A stretch of DNA of 6,382 nucleotides from assembly GCA_004524595.1 (NCBI GenBank), contig SDOA01000175.1, positions 1 through 6,382 of the forward strand. Direction: 5' to 3'. The notes beneath the pieces are model-generated. The model had not been told where the DNA came from and did no database searches. It saw nothing but the letters and a program-made list of their open reading frames with translations. This DNA is from Candidatus Thorarchaeota archaeon (GTDB lineage Archaea > Asgardarchaeota > Thorarchaeia > Thorarchaeales > Thorarchaeaceae). The position numbers were made by a program, and so were the translations under genes. Below are positions 1-5,476 of this stretch, piece by piece. Positions within the stretch are counted from its first letter, which is position 1. Each line of letters starts with the position of its first letter.

Positions 1-1
1 T

Positions 2-106
2 CTAATAGTTGTGAGTTTTGTTCTTCCATTAATTGCTGTATTTGTCGTTAATAATCGCGCGCTTAAGAAAAAGATCGCTGCAGATTTACAAATTGGTATT
101 GGTTGA
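2..106 (+). CDS. C-terminal end of an unidentified membrane protein (partial)
   Basis: This frame is open from the window edge to a TGA at 104-106 and gives 34 residues. Residues 1-16 are almost all hydrophobic (LIVVSFVLPLIAVFVV) and fit the last transmembrane helix of a larger protein. The tail NNRALKKKIAADLQIGIG is rich in lysine, so by the positive-inside rule it should lie in the cytoplasm. The start and most of the protein lie outside the window. The family cannot be named from this fragment. An ABC permease or another polytopic protein is possible, but nothing here decides it. The stop codon sits inside a 7-bp hairpin, which suggests that the transcription unit ends here. The frame is short, so it could be a chance frame, but the clean helix-plus-basic-tail pattern argues against that. 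Confidence 0.55.
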   Translation, partial: LIVVSFVLPLIAVFVVNNRALKKKIAADLQIGIG

Positions 107-125
107 GCCAACCGGGCTCAAATTT
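103..125 (+). terminator. Hairpin across the stop codon of the upstream membrane-protein gene
   Basis: TTGAGCC (103-109) and GGCTCAA (115-121) are perfectly complementary 7-bp arms around a 5-nt loop (AACCG). ATTT follows directly. The hairpin overlaps the TGA stop at 104-106. The T tract is short, so termination strength is uncertain, and archaeal termination depends more on T tracts than on hairpins. It may instead mark or protect the mRNA 3' end. Confidence 0.45.
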
Positions 126-138
126 CACATTGTGTCTA

Positions 139-158
139 TGAAGGTTGATGAAGGTTGA
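139..158 (+). repeat. Two perfect tandem copies of a 10-mer
   Basis: TGAAGGTTGA occurs at 139-148 and again at 149-158 without a gap, followed by a degenerate TTGATT. The repeat lies in the noncoding gap between the convergent genes. It is probably slippage. No function is evident. Confidence 0.6.
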
Positions 159-196
159 TTGATTCTTCAACATTTGACAATGCAACAATAGAAGAT

Positions 197-244
197 GTGC
201 TCTCGTGGGAAGCTACGTGAGCACAGGGTCTTTTTTAAAAAAGA
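197..244. terminator. Stem-loop plus T6/A6 palindrome between convergent genes, likely a two-way terminator
   Basis: GTGCTCTCGT (197-206) pairs with ACGTGAGCAC (215-224) at nine of ten positions, with one T-T mismatch, around an 8-nt loop. Downstream is the perfect 16-bp palindrome TCTTTTTTAAAAAAGA (229-244). On the plus strand this gives a stem followed by six T, suited to ending the transcript of the upstream membrane-protein gene. On the minus strand the A run reads as six T about 38 nt after the methyltransferase stop. T tracts are the main archaeal termination signal, so one element could serve both genes. Confidence 0.6.
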
Positions 245-279
245 ATTTTCTGCTTGAAACTGAATCTCTGATAATAGAC

Positions 280-1089
280 TCATTTTGTAAAGACCATCTG
301 GTAAAAGGTATCATTCATGATATAGCTAATTTCTACGTTTCGAGCCTGTTCTGGGATGAACTGCAGCGGTGGTCTCGAAGCAAAGAGTGAATTTGTCTTT
401 ATTATTTCCTTTCCTTCTTCTGAGCCTCTCTTTTTTGGTGAGAGCCCCTCATCAATGACCAAGACAACACCATGAGATCGTACAACTCGTAGCATCTCCG
501 ATAATGCACCATGAATATCTGAAAAAGTGTTAATCCCTCCACTATGAAGCACGATATCAAAAAAGTTGCTCTGATAGGGAATATTGAATACACTTCCATG
601 AGTCAAGCTGACATGCAGTCCTAAGGAATCAGTCTTTTTCTTGGCTACGTTCAACATTTCTTTTGAGAGGTCCATACCATGCAGATTGAATCGCCCCATC
701 TGGTGTTTAAACTTGTTACCAAGAGCAACAAAATTAGCAGCGGTTCCGATACTGACATCAAGAATCTTACAAGGTCCCTCGATTGGAATGAAAACACTGA
801 AACGCTCACGCTCTTTCATCATGTCAATACCTAACCAATCATTATATTGCTTGACCAATTCATCGTAAGACTCAGCCATCTTATCATACTCTTGAATCCA
901 TTTAGCATCCTCTTTGCTTGGTCTAGGATACACTAGTGTCGGTATTCCATCCTTAACTGACCACGAATGCCCTCTTTCGCATATTATTTGGCCATCCTTC
1001 ATGTCCTCCCCCTGTGTTAGTGAACTATAGGGTTGGAACTTCTTTCCACATTCAGGACATCTTAGTGCTCTCAGGTGTGGTTCATCCAT
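280..1089 (-). CDS. Zinc-ribbon (Trm112-like) class I SAM-dependent methyltransferase
   Basis: Predicted cytoplasmic SAM-dependent methyltransferase of 269 residues. The N-terminus is a Trm112-like zinc ribbon with likely ligands C11, C14, C37 and H41, followed by the typical DGIPTL stretch (47-52). A class I (UbiE/Methyltransf_11-like) domain follows. It has motif I ILDVSIGTAAN (109-119), an acidic SAM-ribose residue D140 in HGMDLS, GSVFNIP (165-171), FDIV (177-180) and a VIDE strand end near 211-214. Motif I is DxSxG and not the usual DxGxG. The C2CH layout also recalls the zinc finger of RlmA-type rRNA methyltransferases, but the DGIP motif favours Trm112. The substrate is unknown and could be RNA, protein or a small molecule. 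ATG at 1089 is preferred over the in-frame TTG at 1092, because GGAGTG lies 8 nt upstream of it. The gene follows the TrmB-like regulator on the same strand after an 85-nt gap with its own dyads and a TATA-like box. Confidence 0.85.
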   Translation of the reverse strand: MDEPHLRALRCPECGKKFQPYSSLTQGEDMKDGQIICERGHSWSVKDGIPTLVYPRPSKEDAKWIQEYDKMAESYDELVKQYNDWLGIDMMKERERFSVFIPIEGPCKILDVSIGTAANFVALGNKFKHQMGRFNLHGMDLSKEMLNVAKKKTDSLGLHVSLTHGSVFNIPYQSNFFDIVLHSGGINTFSDIHGALSEMLRVVRSHGVVLVIDEGLSPKKRGSEEGKEIIKTNSLFASRPPLQFIPEQARNVEISYIMNDTFYQMVFTK

Positions 1090-1097
1090 CAATCAGA

Positions 1098-1103
1098 CAC
1101 TCC
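1098..1103 (-). promoter_or_regulatory. Ribosome binding site of the methyltransferase
   Basis: The minus strand reads GGAGTG here, 8 nt before the ATG at 1089 and 5 nt before the in-frame TTG at 1092. The spacing and the codon both favour the ATG. Confidence 0.55.
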
Positions 1104-1125
1104 AATTATTCAAGTCTCATGAGTA

Positions 1126-1135
1126 CTAAAATATG
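1126..1135 (-). promoter_or_regulatory. TATA-like box for the methyltransferase
   Basis: The minus strand reads CATATTTTAG, centred about 41 nt before the ATG at 1089. That is close to the distance for the regulator's TATA box (about 40 nt). If used, transcription would start near 1105 and leave a short leader holding the GGAGTG site. The match to an archaeal TATA box is moderate, and the region is AT-rich, so co-transcription from the regulator's promoter remains possible. Confidence 0.4.
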
Positions 1136-1139
1136 AATC

Positions 1140-1177
1140 GAATATGGTTTTTGATATTCTTAGGATATGATATCCTA
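1140..1177 (-). promoter_or_regulatory. Two adjacent inverted repeats upstream of the methyltransferase, candidate operator
   Basis: TAGGATAT and ATATCCTA form a perfect 8-bp inverted repeat around one base at 1161-1177. One nucleotide away, GAATAT and ATATTC (1140-1159) form a second with an 8-nt spacer. The first overlaps the regulator's stop codon (1175-1177). The second ends 4 nt upstream of the likely TATA box. Nine-base blocks TGATATTCT (1152-1160) and TGATATCCT (1168-1176) differ at one position and lie 16 bp apart. The sequence does not match the repeats at the divergent promoters, so another protein may bind. Chance dyads are easier in AT-rich DNA. Confidence 0.4.
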
Positions 1178-2005
1178 CAACATCTTATTTTGGATGATTC
1201 CCTCTACGTCTGATAAAATTGTCTTAACTACTTGCCACTGAATGATAACGACAAGACGGCTACGGACATGCAAAGACCAGGGCTGTGAAGTCTCATCTTT
1301 AGCCAAGAACACACCTATACTCTCACGTCCATCAATATTCATGATGAGCATGCGGGTCGGTTCCAACTCATCAGCAATTATCTGGGATCCTTGAAAGAAA
1401 TCCTTGAAGCCTTCTTTGAGTACTTCCGAACCTGGCATTGCAATATTTATTGAGAGATAATGCTCGAGTCCCACAACTTCTTGAGACCCTGGAGTTGTAG
1501 TGAACAATTTGAGATCAACACCTTTGTTTTTGGCAATACTAAAAGCACCTCTCAATTGTCCTAGGATAGCTGGGCCTGCAGTGGCAATATACACATATTC
1601 TTCTGCGTTCTCGATTGATGTTCTCATATCCATGAGCATCTGTTCAAGACCTCGAAGTACCCATGCGAATTCCTTTGATTCTTTTCTTCTTGAATTCTGG
1701 AGTGCAACCAAAACACTAAGTGAGCTATTGGCAGAAACCCTCACTCGCTCCTCTAGATGTCTAATCACAGATTCAACCGGAAATGGATTAAATTCCCTAG
1801 GAGATGTATCGAGTTCCTCTCTAATAATTCCTAGATTCTTGAGACTCTCAAGCGTTTCGTAGACCTTACTTCTTGGAATACCCGAATCCTCAGCAATCTT
1901 ACTTGCAGTAGATTTACCTAACTTGACAAGTGACCGAAAGGCTTTTGCCTCATTCTTTGCGAGTCCAAGTCGTGTTAAGTCCTCTACGACACTGTCTTGT
2001 TCCAT
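1175..2005 (-). CDS. TrmB-family transcriptional regulator
   Basis: DNA-binding regulator of 276 residues. Residues 5-72 are the winged helix-turn-helix typical of TrmB: LTRLGLAKNEAKAFRSLVKL, then TASKIAEDSGIP, then the recognition helix RSKVYETLESLKNLG. A helical linker with LEERV follows near 75-105. The C-terminal part (about 106-276), with WVLRGLEQML, AEEYVYIATA and KGVDLKLF, resembles the phospholipase-D-like sensor domain of archaeal TrmB proteins, which bind sugars or other small ligands in studied members. The frame is open to a GTG at 2059. However, the added 18 codons would overlap a TATA box at 2041-2048, and the HTH fold begins just after the ATG at 2005, so the ATG is chosen. A weak GAAGGG lies 7 nt before it. 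The gene is divergent from the ABC-2 operon and shares an operator motif with it, which points to autoregulation and control of the exporter. The ligand is unknown. Confidence 0.88.
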   Translation of the reverse strand: MEQDSVVEDLTRLGLAKNEAKAFRSLVKLGKSTASKIAEDSGIPRSKVYETLESLKNLGIIREELDTSPREFNPFPVESVIRHLEERVRVSANSSLSVLVALQNSRRKESKEFAWVLRGLEQMLMDMRTSIENAEEYVYIATAGPAILGQLRGAFSIAKNKGVDLKLFTTTPGSQEVVGLEHYLSINIAMPGSEVLKEGFKDFFQGSQIIADELEPTRMLIMNIDGRESIGVFLAKDETSQPWSLHVRSRLVVIIQWQVVKTILSDVEGIIQNKML

Positions 2006-2040
2006 ATCAAAACCCTTCAAGTATTGATTAGCTTCAGGAA

Positions 2041-2048
2041 ATAATATA
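2041..2048 (-). promoter_or_regulatory. TATA box of the regulator gene
   Basis: The minus strand reads TATATTAT, centred about 40 nt before the ATG at 2005, and GGAGG lies just upstream at the TFB-recognition position. Transcription would start near 2019 with a leader of about 14 nt. A second TATA-like CTATAAG lies farther upstream (about 2075-2081). If that one were used, the inverted repeat at 2054-2072 would fall between promoter and start site and act as a repressor site. Confidence 0.5.
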
Positions 2049-2053
2049 CCTCC

Positions 2054-2072
2054 TGTCACTTTAGGAGTGACA
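2054..2072 (-). promoter_or_regulatory. Perfect inverted repeat at the regulator promoter, candidate TrmB operator
   Basis: The minus strand reads TGTCACT-CCTAA-AGTGACA, a perfect 7-bp inverted repeat with a 5-nt spacer. It is followed by GGAGG and then the TATA box. A near copy sits in the same place at the exporter promoter (2137-2155). Its form recalls the Thermococcales glycolytic motif bound by TrmBL1 (TATCAC-N5-GTGATA), although the arms here are one base longer and the CAC-GTG spacing differs. It is most simply the binding site of the adjacent regulator. Confidence 0.6.
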
Positions 2073-2136
2073 ACTTATAGCTTCTATTTGTTTTGAATAT
2101 ACCTGTGATTCTCAGTTTATAGTGTGGAAACTCTGA

Positions 2137-2155
2137 TGTTACTCTTTTGGTGACA
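2137..2155 (+). promoter_or_regulatory. Imperfect copy of the same inverted repeat at the ABC operon promoter
   Basis: TGTTACT-CTTTT-GGTGACA has the same arm length and 5-nt spacer as the repeat at 2054-2072. Twelve of the 14 arm positions are identical to that site, and its own arms pair at five of seven positions. It is followed by GCAG and then the TATA box, again mirroring the regulator promoter. Repeating both sequence and position argues for a real operator shared by the two promoters. Confidence 0.6.
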
Positions 2156-2159
2156 GCAG

Positions 2160-2167
2160 TATAATAT
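2160..2167 (+). promoter_or_regulatory. TATA box of the ABC exporter operon
   Basis: TATAATAT lies about 48 nt (centre) before the ATG at 2211, preceded by GTGACAGCAG. Transcription would start near 2188-2193. A weaker TTTATAG lies upstream near 2116-2122. This is the only convincing promoter for the three plus-strand genes. Confidence 0.55.
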
Positions 2168-2190
2168 GTTCAGAATGCACTATTGTAACT

Positions 2191-2197
2191 AGGTGAT
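2191..2197 (+). promoter_or_regulatory. Shine-Dalgarno-like site before the ABC ATPase
   Basis: AGGTGAT matches the usual anti-Shine-Dalgarno complement but lies 13 nt before the ATG at 2211, which is longer than usual. The GTG inside it (2193) is in frame and could be a leaderless start if transcription begins at that base, so the translation start is not settled. Confidence 0.4.
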
Positions 2198-2210
2198 TCA
2201 ACTGACTCAA

Positions 2211-3164
2211 ATGGTTGAAGTGTCCAATCTCACTCACATATACAAGGGTGGCACGAAAGCACTAGATACACTCTCGTTCTCAGTTGAAAAGGGAGAGATA
2301 ATTGGTTTGCTCGGGCCTAATGGGGCTGGGAAATCCACTACTGTGAAACTCATCACTGGTATCTTAAAACCAGTATCTGGAAGCGTGAAGGTATCAGGAT
2401 ACGAGGTTTCTGAGAACCTGAGCACTATTAGAAAACTCATTGGTTTCATGTCACAAGAAACTGCGCTCTACCAGGATCTAACTGCGCAAGAAGCACTTGA
2501 GTATCACGCAGTTCTCTATGGCGTTCCTGAGAGTGAAGTTCAGAATCGGGTTGTGAAAATGTTGCAACTCGCAGGGCTTACTCATCGGAAAGATGATCTG
2601 GTGAAGACCTATTCTGGAGGAATGAAGCGTAGATTAGCACTTGTCAGGTCAATCCTCCATGATTCCGAATTTCTCATACTTGATGAGATGTCATTGGGTG
2701 TTGATGTGCAGAGTAGAAATCTCATTTGGAATCAGGTCAGAAGTCTACGAAACGAGGGACGTACTATTCTGTTCTGTACAAATTATATGGATGAAGCAGA
2801 AGCTCTTGCAGATCGTGTTCTAGTTCTTGATAATGGAAAATTAGTAGCAGAAGGGACTCCCACTGAACTCAAGCGGAAACATATCGGTGATTTTCTCATT
2901 GAAGTATTAGTTGAGGGATTGAAATCTGACCAAGGAAAGGATTGCCTTCAAGATATAGTAAAACTAAATGTCGAAAAGGTATCACAACCCTTGGATGGAG
3001 CTCCTCGAACTGCATGGATCCGTAGTTCAGCTGGTCATTCCGATTTACCACTTGTCATAAGTCGTTTGTCTGAAAGAGGGCTTACAGTAAAACAGGCATC
3101 TATGAGAGAGCCCTCTCTTGGTGATGTCTTTCTAGCAATCACAGGTTCTCAATTGAGGGATTAA
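2211..3164 (+). CDS. ABC-2 exporter ATP-binding subunit (DrrA/CcmA type) with altered H-loop
   Basis: Cytoplasmic ATPase subunit of 317 residues that should drive the two permeases encoded just downstream. Visible motifs are an aromatic A-loop residue Y11, Walker A GPNGAGKST (35-43), Q-loop Q82, signature YSGGM (134-138), Walker B FLILDE (154-159) with catalytic E159, and a D-loop GVD (163-165). Two positions are unusual. The Pro-Thr that normally follows Walker B is Met-Ser (160-161), and the switch histidine is Asn (N191, in CTNYMDEAE). The C-terminal extension ends in REPSLGDVFLAITG (299-312), typical of drug- and antibiotic-type DrrA subunits. ATG 2211 is chosen because homologues begin just before the VSNLTHIYKG strand. 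GTG 2193 would add six residues. The stop lies 1 nt before permease A. The substrate cannot be inferred. Confidence 0.9.
   Translation: MVEVSNLTHIYKGGTKALDTLSFSVEKGEIIGLLGPNGAGKSTTVKLITGILKPVSGSVKVSGYEVSENLSTIRKLIGFMSQETALYQDLTAQEALEYHAVLYGVPESEVQNRVVKMLQLAGLTHRKDDLVKTYSGGMKRRLALVRSILHDSEFLILDEMSLGVDVQSRNLIWNQVRSLRNEGRTILFCTNYMDEAEALADRVLVLDNGKLVAEGTPTELKRKHIGDFLIEVLVEGLKSDQGKDCLQDIVKLNVEKVSQPLDGAPRTAWIRSSAGHSDLPLVISRLSERGLTVKQASMREPSLGDVFLAITGSQLRD
3155..3160 (+). promoter_or_regulatory. Ribosome binding site of permease A
   Basis: GAGGGA lies inside the last codons of the ATPase gene, 5 nt before the ATG at 3166. It supports that start and translational coupling. Confidence 0.55.
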
Positions 3165-3165
3165 A

Positions 3166-4299
3166 ATGCTAAGAACCATATTTTCTATCGTAAAGAAGGA
3201 CTTGAAACAAGCAAAGCGAGACCCTCGATTCTTAGCACCTAGCCTCATTATTCCATTTGTGTTTATCCTAGTCTATTCAATAATGTGGACCTCAGTGGGT
3301 GGTGGTGAATCTTTTGTCTGTGGTCTAGTTGTACAAGATCAAACACCTGAAGCAGATGAAATGGCTGCTATCATCGAGGATATGGTTTCAACAACAAATC
3401 ACACATGGTTCAAGATAGAGCATTATGATTTAGACACTGCCTCAGATCTCTTTGAGAACACTCAGTTAATTGGATATATCCTAATTCCCGAAGGATTTGG
3501 AGAGAATATATCCTCAGGACAAAAGGCTACAGTGATACTGTTCATCAATAATGCAAACGACGATGTTGTCAAAAACTATGTTCATCGAATTGAAGCAGCT
3601 GTCTTATTGTTTAATCAAGGAGCTCTTTCACCAGAATTCGATCAAACCGATGCAAAAATTGCATTAGATGAATCCCTATTCCTACCCGCAACCCCTTCCA
3701 ACTTAGCATATATGGGTGCTCTTGGAATTCTTCTTTCTCTGATGGCATGTACCATCTCAAGTCAGGCTATGCTCACAGCTACTGAATTTGAAACCGGTGC
3801 AATCCAAGATACTTTGAACTCTCCGGTTTCAAGAGTCGCTCTACTAATAGGACATACTATTGCTGAAATACCAAGGTCATTTTTTATTCTCTTAGTCACC
3901 ACTCCTGTTATTGTTCTAAGTTTAAATGTGTATCCAATAGGTTCAGTGATTGTTCTCCTAGGTATTCTCCTTCTTACCATCCTTGCGCTAGCTCCACTTG
4001 GAGAATTGATAGGTATGAAGACCAGAAATAGGGAGCAATCTATACTTGCTTCTGTTCTCTTAGTCGTTGTTGGGTTCCTTGCAGGAGGTGGGCTAGTTCC
4101 AATTGGACTCGCTCCTTTTTCCTTCCGGATATTCATCCTTGCTATTCCAACAACACACGCTATCGGGCTCTGGGCTCGAGTGTTCTTCTCTTCCACACTC
4201 CTAGGTCTCTGGTCTAGTGTTTTCTTCTTGATTGGGACCTGGTTAGTTCTCTCTCTAGCTGTCGTGCAACTTATGAAAAAGGAGGTTGAACATACATGA
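3166..4299 (+). CDS. ABC-2 type transporter permease subunit A
   Basis: Integral membrane subunit of 377 residues. It shows the ABC-2 (YhgE/YhhJ/DrrB-like) layout. A basic cytoplasmic start (KKDLKQAKRDPRF) leads into TM1 (about 22-42). A large domain on the outer face follows (about 45-180). Five more hydrophobic segments lie near 184-204, 224-252, 258-282, 291-313 and 344-369. The stretch TEFETGAIQDTLNSPVS (206-222) after TM2 is the typical coupling helix that contacts the ATPase. It starts 1 nt after the ATPase stop and ends in an ATGA overlap with permease B, so the three genes are one operon. With permease B it most likely forms a heterodimeric export channel. Possible substrates include drugs, lipids or other small hydrophobic molecules. 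Nothing in the sequence chooses between them. Confidence 0.88.
   Translation: MLRTIFSIVKKDLKQAKRDPRFLAPSLIIPFVFILVYSIMWTSVGGGESFVCGLVVQDQTPEADEMAAIIEDMVSTTNHTWFKIEHYDLDTASDLFENTQLIGYILIPEGFGENISSGQKATVILFINNANDDVVKNYVHRIEAAVLLFNQGALSPEFDQTDAKIALDESLFLPATPSNLAYMGALGILLSLMACTISSQAMLTATEFETGAIQDTLNSPVSRVALLIGHTIAEIPRSFFILLVTTPVIVLSLNVYPIGSVIVLLGILLLTILALAPLGELIGMKTRNREQSILASVLLVVVGFLAGGGLVPIGLAPFSFRIFILAIPTTHAIGLWARVFFSSTLLGLWSSVFFLIGTWLVLSLAVVQLMKKEVEHT
4281..4286 (+). promoter_or_regulatory. Strong ribosome binding site of permease B
   Basis: GGAGGT within the end of permease A, 9 nt before the ATG at 4296, is a near-ideal Shine-Dalgarno site. Together with the ATGA stop-start overlap it fixes this start firmly. 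Confidence 0.75.
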
Positions 4300-5465
4300 A
4301 TCTCTCACCACGAGTAGTAATAGCGAGCTTCTCCAAAGAGATGCGCATATGGAAGAGAAGTCCACGAAAGCTATCACTGGTATTTCTACTACCTATTCTA
4401 TTCTTTTCAGCATTCATCATCCTAATGGGCGGTGTATATTATGGTTCAGGAGTTGAAGTAGCTCTCGTAATAGAGGAACAAAATCCTGGTCTATATACAA
4501 ATGGATTGATTGAGATTCTTCAGGCATATGATCCAATACCTCCACGATTAGTACCAATAGAGATGGATGCAGAAAGAGCTTCATCCCTCTTCGATAATGG
4601 AGATATACTGCTCGTGATAACAATACCTTCAGGTTTTGAATATGCATTATCTCATAATGAATCAACTTTGATTCATATCAGGGTGGCAAACATCCATGAA
4701 GACTTAACCAAGAATCTACGAATGCCTGTTATACGAAAGCTCGATATCTTCTACCAGAACTATCTCGAAGAAGATGCCACAGTGACTTTTGATGTAGAAC
4801 TCCTACGTTCCTATACACCACCACGATTGGCGTATATGGCATGGACCATTACGATTTATGCTATCATGGTAGGTTCTATCTTCAGCACTGGCTCAACATT
4901 GACCCAAGAATTTGAGCAAGAGACATGGGATGAGTTGAATCTATCCAACCAATCACCACATTCAATCTACTTGGGAAAGATGTTGAGTGGAGTTGTTATT
5001 AGTTACATCAGTACACCCGTGATCATCAGTTTGGGGTCCCTGCTGTTTGGAACATTGCCGCACGGTGATATTATCACCTTTATTGCTCTTACACTACCGC
5101 TATCACTCTTATGTTCAGCAATGGGTCTAATTCTTGGTGCACTTACACGCAACTCAGTATTCATGGTTCCACTAGCAGCTCTTGGTGGGCTTTTCTATTG
5201 GATTGTAGGTGGTGGTATTGCTCCGCTTGAATTGGTCGGTGACGCCTTTGGGATATTCGATGAATATGTACCAATCAGCAATGTATATCGTAGTCTGATT
5301 AGGATGTTTGTGGAAGGCAGCTATACATCTCTCTTTGTGGACCTAAGTATAATCTGGTTCTTTGCCATAGTACTTGTTATGGCTGCCCCTACCATAACCC
5401 AGAGACTGTCACGGGTCGATGTGGGTCAGAAGTTCGTAGAACTCAAGCAACGAAGGAAACATTGA
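4296..5465 (+). CDS. ABC-2 type transporter permease subunit B
   Basis: Second membrane subunit, 389 residues, with the same plan as permease A. A basic cytoplasmic start (KEMRIWKRSPRK) is followed by TM1 (about 26-46) and an outer domain of about 130 residues. Five more hydrophobic segments lie near 181-200, 229-252, 258-282, 287-308 and 344-364. The coupling-helix stretch EFEQETWDELNLSNQSP (204-220) sits after TM2. The C-terminus is basic (LKQRRKH). Sequence identity to permease A is low by eye, but both have the PSN/PPR-LAYM segment before TM2 and the E-F-E coupling motif. This suggests an old duplication and a heterodimer. It is the last gene of the operon. Its stop is 11 nt from the stop of the convergent acetyltransferase. 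Confidence 0.88.
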   Translation: MNLSPRVVIASFSKEMRIWKRSPRKLSLVFLLPILFFSAFIILMGGVYYGSGVEVALVIEEQNPGLYTNGLIEILQAYDPIPPRLVPIEMDAERASSLFDNGDILLVITIPSGFEYALSHNESTLIHIRVANIHEDLTKNLRMPVIRKLDIFYQNYLEEDATVTFDVELLRSYTPPRLAYMAWTITIYAIMVGSIFSTGSTLTQEFEQETWDELNLSNQSPHSIYLGKMLSGVVISYISTPVIISLGSLLFGTLPHGDIITFIALTLPLSLLCSAMGLILGALTRNSVFMVPLAALGGLFYWIVGGGIAPLELVGDAFGIFDEYVPISNVYRSLIRMFVEGSYTSLFVDLSIIWFFAIVLVMAAPTITQRLSRVDVGQKFVELKQRRKH

Positions 5466-5476
5466 AACTAATGCAG

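Noticed and set aside
139..158. Tandem 10-mer considered as the start of a CRISPR or other repeat array
   Set aside because: There are only two copies with no spacer between them and no further copies nearby.
205..390. A 61-codon plus-strand frame starting with GTG
   Set aside because: It overlaps the terminator-like stem and then runs antisense to the methyltransferase C-terminus. It has no ribosome site and no recognisable domain.
641..868. Plus-strand frame antisense to the methyltransferase
   Set aside because: It lies wholly inside a well-supported gene with clear motifs and looks like a shadow of it.
1161..1177. Perfect inverted repeat considered as a terminator of the regulator gene
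   Set aside because: No T tract follows it on the minus strand, and with one central base it makes a poor RNA hairpin loop. A DNA-binding site is more likely.
1500..1862. 120-codon plus-strand frame antisense to the regulator
   Set aside because: The composition is shadow-like and the opposite strand encodes a convincing TrmB protein.
2049..2053. GGAGG on the minus strand considered as the regulator's ribosome binding site
   Set aside because: It lies more than 40 nt before the ATG at 2005, with no start codon at a suitable distance. Its place next to the TATA box fits a TFB-recognition element better.
2067..2155. Operators considered as a direct match to the Thermococcales glycolytic motif
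   Set aside because: Both have short inverted arms and a 5-nt spacer, but the arms are 7 bp and the CAC-to-GTG spacing is 7 and not 5. It is only similar in form.
3762..4196. 144-codon minus-strand frame antisense to permease A
   Set aside because: It mirrors the hydrophobic codons of the permease, has no supporting ribosome site, and matches no family.
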